From Roseburia hominis A2-183 (GTDB lineage Bacteria > Bacillota > Clostridia > Lachnospirales > Lachnospiraceae), in assembly GCF_000225345.1 (NCBI RefSeq), contig NC_015977.1:3410001-3474000 (forward strand): DNA of 64,000 nucleotides. Direction: 5' to 3'. How positions within the stretch are numbered: position 1 is the stretch's first letter; each line of letters begins with the position of its first letter. This document shows, in pieces, positions 1 through 12,521 of this stretch. The notes beneath the pieces were generated by a model. The model worked only from the letters and a program-made list of their open reading frames with translations, did no database searches and had not been told where the DNA came from. A program made the translations under genes and the position numbers.

Positions 1-409
1 ACGTTTTGATGATGCAGAAGGTTCCTCCGATCACATTGGAGCTTCCCGGTCCTGTCGACACGCAGGTAACGCCTCCCTCCCTTGCCATGCGGAAAGTCTC
101 ATCCTGCGGGTTGATCGCATCTATCGCCGAGAGCTGCGGTGTCATCGGATCGCCAAGCTCATTGAAGTCCTGCCCCGCAAAACCGACCGCATAACCGTCG
201 AGCCCCAGATGGCAGTGTGCATCCACAAACCCGGGATAGACATCGATCCCCATCGCATCAATGACAGCCGCTTCATTGATGACTTTGCCCTCCAGCACAG
301 GCGCAATCTTTTTTATTTTTCCGTCCTCAATCAAAATATCCGCCACAAATGCCTCCTCGTCGACGGCATTATGGATCGTTCCCTGTTTTAACAATAAATA
401 CTGACTCAT
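1..409 (-). CDS. amidohydrolase, N-terminal part (cut by window edge)
   Basis: About 136 residues are visible; the 3' end lies outside the window. The start is an ATG at 409 preceded by GGAGGATTGC. The protein opens with the small beta-sandwich of the metal-dependent amidohydrolase superfamily (IEDGKIKKIAP), followed by the metal-binding motif GFVDAHCHLG at about residues 66-75. Members hydrolyse amide or related bonds using one or two metal ions. A later segment, GGVTCVSTGPGSSNVIGG, fits the imidazolonepropionase-like branch. The substrate cannot be told from this fragment. It is the first or only gene of its transcript, with about 100 bases to the next gene. Confidence 0.8.
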   Translation of the reverse strand, partial: MSQYLLLKQGTIHNAVDEEAFVADILIEDGKIKKIAPVLEGKVINEAAVIDAMGIDVYPGFVDAHCHLGLDGYAVGFAGQDFNELGDPMTPQLSAIDAINPQDETFRMAREGGVTCVSTGPGSSNVIGGTFCIIKT

Positions 410-517
410 CGCAATCCTCCTGTGTTATTCTTTCCCTGCTCTGTCCTTAATTTTTTCTTGCATTTTATAGTTATCCTGTTATAATACAACTAAGAAATGA
501 GTTTTTCGACCGTACAG

Positions 518-1231
518 CTATTGCTCAAGCGGCTCGCTCGTTTCTTTTTTTATTCTCAGAATATCGTATAAATACATTTTTCCATCTTCATCATGGCGTA
601 TTAAAATCCTTGCGCCAAAGATATTATATCTGCACAAATTTCCCTCATCGTTGTATACAGGTATTGCAAAACGTGTATCATAACGATACCATCCATATTT
701 TGCATCTGCCACATGTTTTTCCTCGTAATTAGGCGCAAATGTTTTACCGGCGGCAATTTTTATCATTGGTTCTACAATCTGAGATGCATTTGCATGCCGA
801 TTTGCACCTTTTAGGCTTTTCGTATCTTTGGAATGCGTATATTCATCCGGAAAATCTTTCCCGATATAAATCTCATCGGATGTTTCTAAAATCTGCACGC
901 AGCTTCCAACATATTCCTTTAAACACTGTTCCACTGTATTCCAGTCAATATTCCTTCTGCTTTTAAATCGTAAATCATTGATAATGACAACTTTATTTCC
1001 TTCCGCATCTTCCACAATGTCATAGTGATTTCTTATCTCATTCCTCGCATTGTCTGTATCTATACTTCTCGTATAGTATGCCAGCATCCTTGGAATATAT
1101 TCTGGCGGGATCCTTCTACCTGTCTCCCACTCCTCCATCGTCCTGAGCGGAATACCAAATTTTTGACAAAACTCTTTTCTGTTTAACCCTGTCCGGCTGC
1201 GTATTTCTTTTACTGTCTCACTTGTTTCCAT
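518..1231 (-). CDS. XRE-type HTH regulator with a C-terminal domain of uncertain family
   Basis: The N-terminal ~60 residues form a Cro/C1-type helix-turn-helix (KEIRSRTGLNRKEFCQKFGI, then TMEEWETGRRIPP). A charged linker follows, and the last ~100 residues form an alpha/beta domain (AKYGWYRYDTRFAIPVYNDE, NIFGARILIRHDEDGKMYLYDI) that recalls polyvalent-protein or EndoU/barnase-like domains of mobile elements; this match is from memory and weak. ATG at 1231 has AAGGGG upstream. A TTG at 1252 is possible but its Shine-Dalgarno sits too close. The gene is monocistronic and may be an orphan regulator from an old element. Confidence 0.65.
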   Translation of the reverse strand: METSETVKEIRSRTGLNRKEFCQKFGIPLRTMEEWETGRRIPPEYIPRMLAYYTRSIDTDNARNEIRNHYDIVEDAEGNKVVIINDLRFKSRRNIDWNTVEQCLKEYVGSCVQILETSDEIYIGKDFPDEYTHSKDTKSLKGANRHANASQIVEPMIKIAAGKTFAPNYEEKHVADAKYGWYRYDTRFAIPVYNDEGNLCRYNIFGARILIRHDEDGKMYLYDILRIKKETSEPLEQ

Positions 1232-1314
1232 ACCAGCATCCCCTTCTGCCAAGTCCTCATTGCGTGGTTTTCTTTTAATTTAGCACAACCGCTCTTTCCT
1301 GTCTATATTTATAT

Positions 1315-1366
1315 ATACAAAAACCACCGGGGCGGCACGCTATTGCATGCCGCCCCGGGGATTTTT
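1315..1366 (-). terminator. bidirectional intrinsic terminator after fruA
   Basis: A GC-rich hairpin with arms at 1324-1340 and 1345-1360 is flanked by A-runs on one side and T-runs on the other. It ends the fruRKA transcript and could also stop plus-strand transcription. Confidence 0.85.
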
Positions 1367-1409
1367 GTATATGGGTATATCATCAAATAATATTAAGAAG
1401 AAACCTTAT

Positions 1410-3320
1410 TTATGCCACGTTCTTCTTCAGAACGCCTAACAGTACCGCAGATACCACAGATCCGATCGCCAGTGCCACCAGATACATGAATGGATTACCG
1501 ACGGTCGGGAATACGAAGATTCCGCCGTGCGGTGCCATCAGAGTACAGTTAAATGCCATGGAAAGTGCTCCTGCGACTGCCGATCCTACCACACAGGATG
1601 GAAGTACATGTAACGGGTCAGAAGCTGCAAACGGGATAGCACCCTCTGTGATAAAGGAAAGTCCCATTATAAAGTTTGTCGGTCCTGCCTTTCTCTCCTC
1701 TGCGGTGAACTTGTTCTTGAATACTAATGTTGCAATAGCGATTGCGATTGGCGGAACCATACCGCCGACCATAACTGCTGCCATGATGTTATAGTTTCCG
1801 GCTGCGATGGATGCTGTACCGAATACATAAGCTGCCTTGTTGACTGGACCGCCCATATCCACAGACATCATACCGCCGAGCAGTGCACCCAGCAGAATTG
1901 CACTTGCGCCGTTTAATCCATTGAGTCCGTTGTTGATCAGAGTGTTTAATGCTCCGATTGGCGGCTCAACCACGTAAGTCATAATCACACCTGTAATAAA
2001 AATACCAAGCACCGGATAGATCAGCATCGGCTTCATGCCTTCCAGGCTTTCCGGCATCTTTGAGCAGATCTTCTTGAGCAGAAGCACTACATAGCCTGCC
2101 AGGAAACCGGCTACCAGAGCTCCGAGGAAACCGGAAGTTCCGTTTGCCGCGATCGCTCCGCCGACAAAACCAACAGCAAGACCAGGTCGGTCTGCAATAC
2201 TCATTGCGATAAACCCGGCAAGAATCGGAAGCATAAATCCGAATGCCGCGCCACCTATTGACTTAAACATTGCTGCCACTGGTGTAATCGTACCGAAGTT
2301 ACTTCTCTGATCCATCGGAAGAGAATTCAGATCTACGGAAAATCCATCGATCAGGAATGCCAGTGCGATCAGGATACCACCGCCGACAACGAATGGGAGC
2401 ATATGGGATACACCGTTCATCAGATGCTTATAAATCTGATGTCCGACGCTGTCCTTCTCATTATCGTTTCTATTTGCCGCTTCTTTATTGGATGCGTGGT
2501 ATGTAGCCGCATCTCCATTGATTGCTCTCTTAATCAGTTCCTCAGCCTTGCTGATACCGTCTGCAACCTTGCACTCAATGACAGGTTTGCCATCAAAACG
2601 CTCCATCGGAACCTGTGTATCGGCAGCCACGATAATGCAATCCGCCTCGGCAATCTCCGCTCTGGTCAGCACATTCTTGGCGCCGCCGGAACCTCTGGTC
2701 TCAACCTTGATGCGGTATCCTAACTCTGCTGCTTTCTTCTCAAGGCTCTCTGCTGCCATATACGTATGCGCGATACCGGTCGGGCATCCTGTTACTGCAA
2801 GGATCAGCCTGCCGCCCTTTGTCTCTGTCTTTGCCGGTGCCTCTTTGGCTTCTTCCACATCCTTTGCACTCTCAGCCACATCAATGACATGTAAAAACTC
2901 TTCCACGCTCTTTGCATTCCGAAGATCATTTGTGAACTTCTCATCCATCAGCAGTACAGAAAGTTTGCTTAATACGTCCAGATGCACATTGTCTTTGGTG
3001 TTCGGCGCAGCGATCAAAAAGATCAGGTCTGCCTTCTCACCGTCCAGCGACTGGAAATCCACACCGCCTGCAACACGCATTGCCGCAAGTCCCGGTGCCT
3101 TTACAACATCTGATTTGCAGTGAGGAATCGCAATCCCTTCACCAATACCGGTTGTGCCCTCTTCCTCTCTTGCGTATACCCCTTTTCGATAAGTCTCGAC
3201 GTCGCCAATCTTACCACTTCTCGCCATCAGATCCACTGCGTGATCGAGGGCTTCTTTTTTGCTTGCAGCTTTTGCATTCAGGTCAATGCTCTCTACTGCT
3301 AACAATTCCCTGATTCTCAT
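1410..3320 (-). CDS. fruA: fructose-specific PTS enzyme IIABC
   Basis: This 636-residue membrane permease imports fructose and phosphorylates it to fructose 1-phosphate. EIIA (about 1-150) carries the phosphorylated His in GIAIPHCKSD. EIIB (about 170-270) carries the Cys in AVTGCPTGIAHTY. EIIC (about 295-630) is strongly hydrophobic and has GPVNKAAYVFG and MAPHGGIFVFP. Length and ABC domain order are usual for Firmicute FruA. It lies 76 bases after fruK, has GGAGGAAG before its ATG, and is the last gene of fruR-fruK-fruA. Confidence 0.95.
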   Translation of the reverse strand: MRIRELLAVESIDLNAKAASKKEALDHAVDLMARSGKIGDVETYRKGVYAREEEGTTGIGEGIAIPHCKSDVVKAPGLAAMRVAGGVDFQSLDGEKADLIFLIAAPNTKDNVHLDVLSKLSVLLMDEKFTNDLRNAKSVEEFLHVIDVAESAKDVEEAKEAPAKTETKGGRLILAVTGCPTGIAHTYMAAESLEKKAAELGYRIKVETRGSGGAKNVLTRAEIAEADCIIVAADTQVPMERFDGKPVIECKVADGISKAEELIKRAINGDAATYHASNKEAANRNDNEKDSVGHQIYKHLMNGVSHMLPFVVGGGILIALAFLIDGFSVDLNSLPMDQRSNFGTITPVAAMFKSIGGAAFGFMLPILAGFIAMSIADRPGLAVGFVGGAIAANGTSGFLGALVAGFLAGYVVLLLKKICSKMPESLEGMKPMLIYPVLGIFITGVIMTYVVEPPIGALNTLINNGLNGLNGASAILLGALLGGMMSVDMGGPVNKAAYVFGTASIAAGNYNIMAAVMVGGMVPPIAIAIATLVFKNKFTAEERKAGPTNFIMGLSFITEGAIPFAASDPLHVLPSCVVGSAVAGALSMAFNCTLMAPHGGIFVFPTVGNPFMYLVALAIGSVVSAVLLGVLKKNVA

Positions 3321-3396
3321 GATTCTTCCTCCTCCATAATGTTAAATGGTTTCTATTTAATCTGCGCACATTTTATAATTCTCATTTGCCGCAAAA

Positions 3397-4311
3397 TTAA
3401 AACAAGTTTTGGTTCTTCTCCAGCAGATCAAGTACCTCTGCCTTTGTTGCAAGCTCTTCAGAAAAAGCGGATGCACTTCCTGTACATACCCCCATCTGAA
3501 ATGCCTTGTCATAGGTTCCATGCTCCAAATATCCTGCAAGAAAGCCTGCCACCATGGAATCGCCGGCTCCGACAGAATTGATCAGCTTTCCCTCCGGTGC
3601 CTCTGCCTGATACACCGATCCGTCCTCGGCAACAAGTACCGCTCCGTCTCCTGCCATCGAAATAAGCACGTTTCTGGCCCCCCTCTCCTGCAGTTTCTTC
3701 GCGTAAGTCACAACATCCTCTTTCTCGCAGATCTCCACGCCAAAAATCTCTCCCAGTTCGTGATTGTTCGGTTTAATTAAAAACGGGTGGAACGGAAGTA
3801 CATTTACCAGAAGATCTCTCGTGGCATCCACCACAATTTTTAAATTCCTGCCCTGCAGATGCTTCATGATATCCATGTACATCGTCTGCGGCATCACATC
3901 CGGAATACTTCCCGCCATGACAAGTATGTCGCCATCCTTCAGTGCATCCAGCTTTTCATATAATTTATCAATATCAGAAGCAGCGATCGCCGGCCCCTGT
4001 CCGTTAATCTCGCTCTCCTGCTCTGACCGGAGCTTGACATTGATCCGCGTCATTCCCTTATCTACCGGGATAAATTCAGCATGAATTCCCTTATCAGCCA
4101 CCAGCCGCTTCAGCTCCATGCCGGTAAATCCCGCATAAAAGCCAAGTGCTGTATTCTCAAAGCCAAGGTTCTTCAACACCATGGATACGTTGATTCCTTT
4201 TCCACCGGGGAAAATAATCTCTTCCGTGGTGCGGTTAACCACCCCGCAGGTAAACTTCGGAACAGTCACAATGTAATCTAAAGATGGATTAAATGTTAAC
4301 GTATAAATCAT
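3397..4311 (-). CDS. fruK: 1-phosphofructokinase
   Basis: A 304-residue PfkB-family sugar kinase that converts fructose 1-phosphate to fructose 1,6-bisphosphate with ATP. It shows the N-terminal signature FPGGKGINVS and the C-terminal NSVGAGDSMVAGF, which contains the catalytic Asp. It sits between fruR (16 bases upstream) and fruA, the standard operon order, so its substrate assignment rests on both sequence and context. Confidence 0.95.
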   Translation of the reverse strand: MIYTLTFNPSLDYIVTVPKFTCGVVNRTTEEIIFPGGKGINVSMVLKNLGFENTALGFYAGFTGMELKRLVADKGIHAEFIPVDKGMTRINVKLRSEQESEINGQGPAIAASDIDKLYEKLDALKDGDILVMAGSIPDVMPQTMYMDIMKHLQGRNLKIVVDATRDLLVNVLPFHPFLIKPNNHELGEIFGVEICEKEDVVTYAKKLQERGARNVLISMAGDGAVLVAEDGSVYQAEAPEGKLINSVGAGDSMVAGFLAGYLEHGTYDKAFQMGVCTGSASAFSEELATKAEVLDLLEKNQNLF

Positions 4312-4327
4312 TACCCAAGATCTCCTC

Positions 4328-5074
4328 TCACTCGACTTTAATGATATTGGAACAATCCTTGTATATTTCCTGTTTTAACTCTGTCGTAATCACAGTCGCT
4401 TTCTCAAACGGTGCGAACGTCACGCTCGATATCTGGGAAAACTTGCTCTCATCCGCCAGAATGTAACAGTCTCTGCAATTCTCCATGGATTTCCGTTTTA
4501 CCATCGCCTCTTTTAACTCCGGTGTGGAAAATCCCCTCTGCAGGCTGACACCATTGGCTCCCCAGAAGCCTTTCGTAAAATTGTATTTATCCAGTGTAAA
4601 AACGGCTTCCTCACCGACGATAGCCTCTGTCACCGCCTTGAACTCACCGCCCAGGATATAGACCTTGCATCCATGCTCCGCCAGCTTTTTCGCATGGCCG
4701 ATGGCGTTCGTCACAAACACCGCCTGACGGTTTGCAATGTAATCAATCATCCGTTCCGTTGTCGTACCTGCATCGATATAAACAAAATCTTCGGCAGTAA
4801 TCAGTCCCGCCGCATAGCGTGCGATCTTATCCTTTGCCTCCCGGTTCTGCTCCTTGCGGTGAACCACTTCATCATCGATGGTACTGTAGACCGTATTCTT
4901 TAAAATCGCTCCGCCGTGTACCTTGACAAGCTGGCCGTTTGCATCCAGCGTATTCAGGTCTCTTCGCACAGTGGATTCAGAAGCGTCAAGTTCCGTCATC
5001 AGCTGCTGAACCGTCACACTCCCCATACGTTCCAGTATGGACAAAATCTTTGCAAATCTTTCCTCTGTCAGCAT
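4328..5074 (-). CDS. fruR: DeoR-family transcriptional repressor of the fructose operon
   Basis: This 248-residue protein has an N-terminal winged helix (ESTVRRDLNTLD, KVHGGAI) and a C-terminal DeoR sensor domain with the sugar-phosphate loop YIDAGTTTERM. DeoR-type FruR proteins repress fru genes and release DNA when fructose 1-phosphate binds. It is the first gene of the operon and probably autoregulated, because two copies of a near-identical repeat flank its promoter (see 5088-5118 and 5163-5197). Confidence 0.92.
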   Translation of the reverse strand: MLTEERFAKILSILERMGSVTVQQLMTELDASESTVRRDLNTLDANGQLVKVHGGAILKNTVYSTIDDEVVHRKEQNREAKDKIARYAAGLITAEDFVYIDAGTTTERMIDYIANRQAVFVTNAIGHAKKLAEHGCKVYILGGEFKAVTEAIVGEEAVFTLDKYNFTKGFWGANGVSLQRGFSTPELKEAMVKRKSMENCRDCYILADESKFSQISSVTFAPFEKATVITTELKQEIYKDCSNIIKVE

Positions 5075-5087
5075 AATTTATTCTCCG

Positions 5088-5118
5088 TTTTCCGTCATAT
5101 TCGTTCAAAATCGTTCAT
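5088..5118. promoter_or_regulatory. putative FruR operator, downstream copy
   Basis: The segment contains TTTTCCGTCA followed by two copies of TCGTTCA, with CAAAATCGTTCA shared with the upstream copy. It lies between the -10 and the fruR start, where a bound repressor would block transcription. FruR binding is inferred. Confidence 0.6.
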
Positions 5119-5130
5119 CTCTATAGTTGC

Positions 5131-5159
5131 ATTATATTTCCGTTTCCAGTCACAGTCAA
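5131..5159 (-). promoter_or_regulatory. fruRKA promoter, sigma-A type
   Basis: On the minus strand -35 TTGACT (5154-5159), a 17-base spacer and -10 TATAAT (5131-5136) form a near-consensus promoter 56 bases before fruR. Confidence 0.8.
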
Positions 5160-5162
5160 TCA

Positions 5163-5197
5163 TTTTCCGTCAAAATCGTTCACAAAAATCGTCATCG
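5163..5197. promoter_or_regulatory. putative FruR operator, upstream copy
   Basis: TTTTCCGTCAAAATCGTTCA is repeated here just upstream of the -35 box, followed by a third partial unit, AAAATCGTCATCG. Together with 5088-5118 it brackets the promoter, an arrangement suited to looping or cooperative repression. Confidence 0.6.
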
Positions 5198-5219
5198 AAA
5201 TTTGTATAAAACACACAAA

Positions 5220-5256
5220 TAAAAAGAAGGCTGACTTCTTCACGAAATCATCCTTC
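5220..5256 (-). terminator. intrinsic terminator after the histidine phosphatase gene
   Basis: The minus-strand arms at 5256-5244 and 5238-5226 form a 13-base stem with one mismatch and a G-U pair, followed by TTTTTA. Confidence 0.7.
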
Positions 5257-5273
5257 CTCACAAAATTAGTATC

Positions 5274-5882
5274 TCATATTGCTCTCTCATAGCGGCGGAT
5301 CGCCTCCCGGATCTCCTCCTCCGTCACCCGCACAAGTTCCGTGTTGCGCGTCCGGTATTCGCGCATCACATCAAACGGACGGTTCGCCAGATAACACCGC
5401 AGCGCCATCAGCACCGCACTGTGCGTCACGACAAGCACGTCGTCCTTCTCGTGCGCCAGAGTCTGTTCCAGCGCAGCCAGCGTACGCCGCAACACCTCGT
5501 TATAGCACTCTCCTCCCGGCGTATGGCAGAACCTCCTGTGGGTATCCCAGATGTGATGCCGCTCTGCTTCCGTCTCCCTTATCTCATCCCAGTTCCTGCC
5601 TTCCCAGTCTCCCAGATCCATCTCTCGCAGATCCCAGAGCCGGATGCAGTCGATGCCCAGCGCCTCCGCGGAAAAACGGGCTGTCTCTGCCGCCCGAAGC
5701 TGCGGCGACGTGTAGACTCTGTCCAGATGAAGCTCCCCGTTTCGCTGCTTCTCTAAGAGTGTCTCTGCGAGCCGCTTCGCCTGCTGTATTCCCTTCTCAT
5801 CCAGCGGAATGTCCGTCGTTCCCTGTATCTTCTTTTTTACATTCCATTCCGTCTCGCCATGGCGTGTAAAGTAAAAATTCAT
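5274..5882 (-). CDS. histidine phosphatase (phosphoglycerate mutase-like) family protein
   Basis: About 202 residues. The catalytic motif FYFTRHGETEWN at the N-terminus supplies the phosphorylated His. DLREMDLGDWEG and LVVTHSAVLMAL (second His) complete the family pattern. ATG 5882 is preferred over the ATG four codons upstream because GGAGAGG lies at the right distance. Such proteins dephosphorylate small phosphoesters, for example cobalamin precursors or sugar phosphates. Nothing nearby fixes the substrate. It has its own terminator. Confidence 0.88.
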   Translation of the reverse strand: MNFYFTRHGETEWNVKKKIQGTTDIPLDEKGIQQAKRLAETLLEKQRNGELHLDRVYTSPQLRAAETARFSAEALGIDCIRLWDLREMDLGDWEGRNWDEIRETEAERHHIWDTHRRFCHTPGGECYNEVLRRTLAALEQTLAHEKDDVLVVTHSAVLMALRCYLANRPFDVMREYRTRNTELVRVTEEEIREAIRRYERAI

Positions 5883-5975
5883 ATGCCTCTCCATTCATGG
5901 TGCCTGCATGGTTTTTACCGTTTCCACCCTAAGTATATACCAGGACCGATATCTTTTCCAAGAGCAAATACACAC

Positions 5976-6015
5976 AAAAAACGGAAAGTCCGGTTTCCCT
6001 GACTTTCCGTTTTTA
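5976..6015 (-). terminator. terminator of the ATP synthase operon
   Basis: Perfect 10-base arms at 5981-5990 and 6001-6010 (ACGGAAAGTC) are flanked by A5 and T5, so the structure works on either strand. It follows directly after the atpC stop. Confidence 0.9.
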
Positions 6016-6426
6016 TTATCTGGCAATATCGATACGCACCAGCGCCTTGCGCAGCGCAAACTCGGCACGCTTGACATCAATCGCCTCTGTCCGATTGGCA
6101 AGACGCTCCTCAGCGCGTGCTTTTGCCGCCTCCGCTCTCGCCTTGTCGATCTCGTTCGGCCACTCAGCAATCTCTGCAAGAAGTGTTACCTTTTCCGGCA
6201 GGATCTCTGCAAACCCGGAATGAACCGCAGCAATGATATCCTCCTCGCCCTGCTTGTGGATCGTTACAACCCCCGGCGCAAGAACCGTTGTGAGAGGAAT
6301 ATGCCGCGCATACACTCCAAGCTCTCCGGCAGCCGTATTAAATTCGATCATCGTCGCCGTTCCCGTGAAAAAGACACGATCCGGCGTAATGATCTCCACG
6401 TCAAATACTTTGTTCTCGTCTGCCAT
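6016..6426 (-). CDS. atpC: F1Fo ATP synthase epsilon subunit
   Basis: 136 residues: an N-terminal beta-sandwich (VEIITPDRVFFTG, GELGVYARHIPL) and a C-terminal alpha-hairpin (RAEAAKARAEERLANR). Epsilon sits on the gamma stalk and can inhibit ATP hydrolysis. It is the last gene of the atp operon, 18 bases after atpD. Confidence 0.95.
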   Translation of the reverse strand: MADENKVFDVEIITPDRVFFTGTATMIEFNTAAGELGVYARHIPLTTVLAPGVVTIHKQGEEDIIAAVHSGFAEILPEKVTLLAEIAEWPNEIDKARAEAAKARAEERLANRTEAIDVKRAEFALRKALVRIDIAR

Positions 6427-6444
6427 AGCTTATCCTCATTTCCG

Positions 6445-7902
<1,458 letters not shown>

Positions 7903-7961
7903 CTATGCAGCTTCGCGCTTCCACCGCCATCCGGCGCCGGAACTTTTTGCACTGCTGCCTC

Positions 7962-8825
7962 CTAGGATATCGCAGAAGCTCCCGCAATAATCTCCGTGAG
8001 TTCCTGCGTAATAGAGCCCTGACGTGCTCTATTGAATTTGAGTGTCAGATCACTGATCATATCTTCCGCATTGCTGGTCGCAGAATCCATCGCCTGCATT
8101 CTGGCTCCGTTCTCACTCGCAACCGCCTCCACCAGCGCCCCGTAAAACAGGCTGGTGACATACTTCGGAATGATCATATCCAGCGCTTCTTCCTCGTTCG
8201 GCTCGTAATTCATGAGCACCTTCTCATCCGCCGCTCCCCGCATCTCGTCCTCGTCGAACTCCACCGGAAGAAGCTTGATGAGCTTCGGCTCATGGCTCAC
8301 CGTATTCTTAAAATGCGTATACGCAAGATAGATCTCTCCGATCTCTCCGTCCGTATAGGCTTTTAAAATCTGTTTACAGAGCTCCGCCGCATCCTCATAG
8401 GACGGGGACTCCATAATCGAAGATCCATCTGCTGCAATCTCATAGCCCTTTCGCTCCAGAGCTTCTCTTCCCTTATTACCGATGGCGTAGACTTTCGCAT
8501 TCTCTGTCGTGATGTCCTCGCTTCCGGTCACCAGCTTTACAATGTTGGAGTTGTAACCTCCGGCAAGTCCACGGTTGGAAGTAATGACCACAACCGCTTT
8601 TTTGTCACTCTCACCCTTCTTGAGATACGGGTGATTGATCGTGCCGGACTTCGCCAGCATGGAAGTCACTGTCCGGTACATATACTGGAAATACGGGTTC
8701 GTCTGCTCTGCACGGTTCTTGGCTTTCTGCAGCTTCACGGTAGACACCAGCTTCATGGCTTTTGTGATCTGCTGTGTACTCTGTATACTGCTCTTACGTC
8801 TCTTTATGTCTCTCATCGAGGCCAT
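7962..8825 (-). CDS. atpG: F1Fo ATP synthase gamma subunit
   Basis: About 287 residues. The N-terminal helix MASMRDIKRRKSS and QQITKAMKLVSTVKL form the rotor coiled coil with the C-terminal FNRARQGSITQELTEI. It turns inside the alpha3beta3 ring. ATG 8825 matches the family start and has AAAGGCGGTG upstream. Confidence 0.96.
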   Translation of the reverse strand: MASMRDIKRRKSSIQSTQQITKAMKLVSTVKLQKAKNRAEQTNPYFQYMYRTVTSMLAKSGTINHPYLKKGESDKKAVVVITSNRGLAGGYNSNIVKLVTGSEDITTENAKVYAIGNKGREALERKGYEIAADGSSIMESPSYEDAAELCKQILKAYTDGEIGEIYLAYTHFKNTVSHEPKLIKLLPVEFDEDEMRGAADEKVLMNYEPNEEEALDMIIPKYVTSLFYGALVEAVASENGARMQAMDSATSNAEDMISDLTLKFNRARQGSITQELTEIIAGASAIS

Positions 8826-8850
8826 AATACGCACACCGCCTTTCTGCCGT

Positions 8851-10909
<2,059 letters not shown>

Positions 10910-10922
<13 letters not shown>

Positions 10923-11434
10923 GTCGAATCACCCATTTCCTTTAATGTCTCTTCCACAAGCGCATCCTGTACCGACGCATCGATATTTGCCGCAACCACT
11001 TTTGCAGCCATCATGGATGCAACCGTGATCATCTCCTGTTTGACATCATCCATCGCACGCTTCTTGGAAAGCTCTGCTTCCTCGTTCGCTCTCTGGATAA
11101 TGCGGGCAGCCTCTTCCTTCGCTTCGGACTCGATACGCGCTGCATTCTTCTGCGCCTTCTGTCTGGCCTCACTTAAAATCTGTTCAGCTTCTTTGTCGAT
11201 GTTCTTCAATCTGGCTTCATAATCCGCCTTCAACGCCGCTGCGTCTTTTTTGTCATTCGCGGCATCCGACAACTCTCCGGCAATCTTTTCCCGTCTGTCG
11301 GCAAGCATCTTTCTGACAGGATTAAACAGCAGCTTCGACATCATCATGAACAGGAAAAATACCGCAATCGCCATGAGCACGACATCGTGGAGCAGCTGGA
11401 AATCCAGATTAAAGAGTCTGGTCATCTCTTCCAA
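10910..11434 (-). CDS. atpF: F1Fo ATP synthase b subunit
   Basis: 174 residues: one N-terminal membrane helix (VVLMAIAVFFLFMMMSKLLF) then a long charged coiled coil rich in Ala, Glu and Lys, the peripheral stalk. TTG at 11434 is the likely start because AGGAGG lies seven bases upstream; an ATG three codons later is possible. Confidence 0.94.
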
Positions 11435-11477
11435 GGTCCGGCCTCCTTTCCGTTATATTCGTTCTCTCCGTCTCTTC

Positions 11478-11744
<267 letters not shown>

Positions 11745-11771
11745 CTAAAATAATCTTTTTGGTTTCGACGT

Positions 11772-12509
11772 CTATTCCGTCTCATAGTTCTGACTGATGT
11801 AAGTCATCGTCAACATACAGAATACGTATGTCTGAATTGCTCCCGAGAACAAATCAAAGTATACATGAAGCGCCGCCGGCCAGATAATCGCTATCTTGCC
11901 AAGCAGTCCGTATACAAGCGCCATCATGACCGTTCCTGACAGTACGTTCGCAAACATACGTAAGGAAAGAGAGATCGGTACTGCGATCTCGCTGATCAGG
12001 TTGATTGGGAACCAGATCGGCAGCCACGGCGGCAGTGGAGAACACATATCTTTCCAGATCTGCTTAGGCGGCAGATTCTTGAACTGCGTGATATGGATGA
12101 GAGCAAATGTGATGAGACCTAACGCCAGCGTTGTGCCGTAGTCGGCAGTCGGCGGTCTCAACCCGAACAAACCGGAAATATTGCTCATAAGTATAAACAC
12201 AAAAATCGTGCTGATGTAGTTCACGAATTTCGGCGCCGCAACTTTTCCCATTGTTCCATATACCATCGCATCCAGTTTCTCTACCATGATCTCCAGAACA
12301 TTTTGAAAGCCCTCCGGAATTTCCTTTGCATGTTTCATCGTCCGATTTGCCGCGATCGCCAGCCCCAACATCAGCAGCAGCACAATCAGGATGCAGACAT
12401 GCGATGTTGTAATCCAGACCGTATGACCAAAGATCTCATAGGAAAAAATCCCATGTATCATGAAGTCAATATTATCGGCACCAGAAGACATCAAAATTGC
12501 GTTATTCAC
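11772..12509 (-). CDS. atpB: F1Fo ATP synthase a subunit
   Basis: 245 residues and about five to six membrane helices. The essential Arg is in SLSLRMFANVLSGT. It forms the ion half-channels next to the c-ring. The start codon is GTG at 12509 with a strong AAGGAGGTGAAATT upstream. Confidence 0.95.
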   Translation of the reverse strand: MNNAILMSSGADNIDFMIHGIFSYEIFGHTVWITTSHVCILIVLLLMLGLAIAANRTMKHAKEIPEGFQNVLEIMVEKLDAMVYGTMGKVAAPKFVNYISTIFVFILMSNISGLFGLRPPTADYGTTLALGLITFALIHITQFKNLPPKQIWKDMCSPLPPWLPIWFPINLISEIAVPISLSLRMFANVLSGTVMMALVYGLLGKIAIIWPAALHVYFDLFSGAIQTYVFCMLTMTYISQNYETE

Positions 12510-12521
12510 AATTTCACCTCC

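Noticed and set aside
2488-3123. 211-codon plus-strand open frame
   Set aside because: Antisense shadow of fruA; no ribosome binding site and no protein-like pattern.
5088-5197. Repeats resembling a short CRISPR array
   Set aside because: Only a few copies, too short and around a promoter; operator sites explain them better.
5279-5869. 196-codon plus-strand frame rich in Ser, Pro and Arg
   Set aside because: Shadow of the histidine phosphatase gene caused by its GC-rich codons.
5895-6179. 94-codon minus-strand frame after atpC
   Set aside because: Overlaps atpC in another frame and the operon terminator; Arg-rich shadow.
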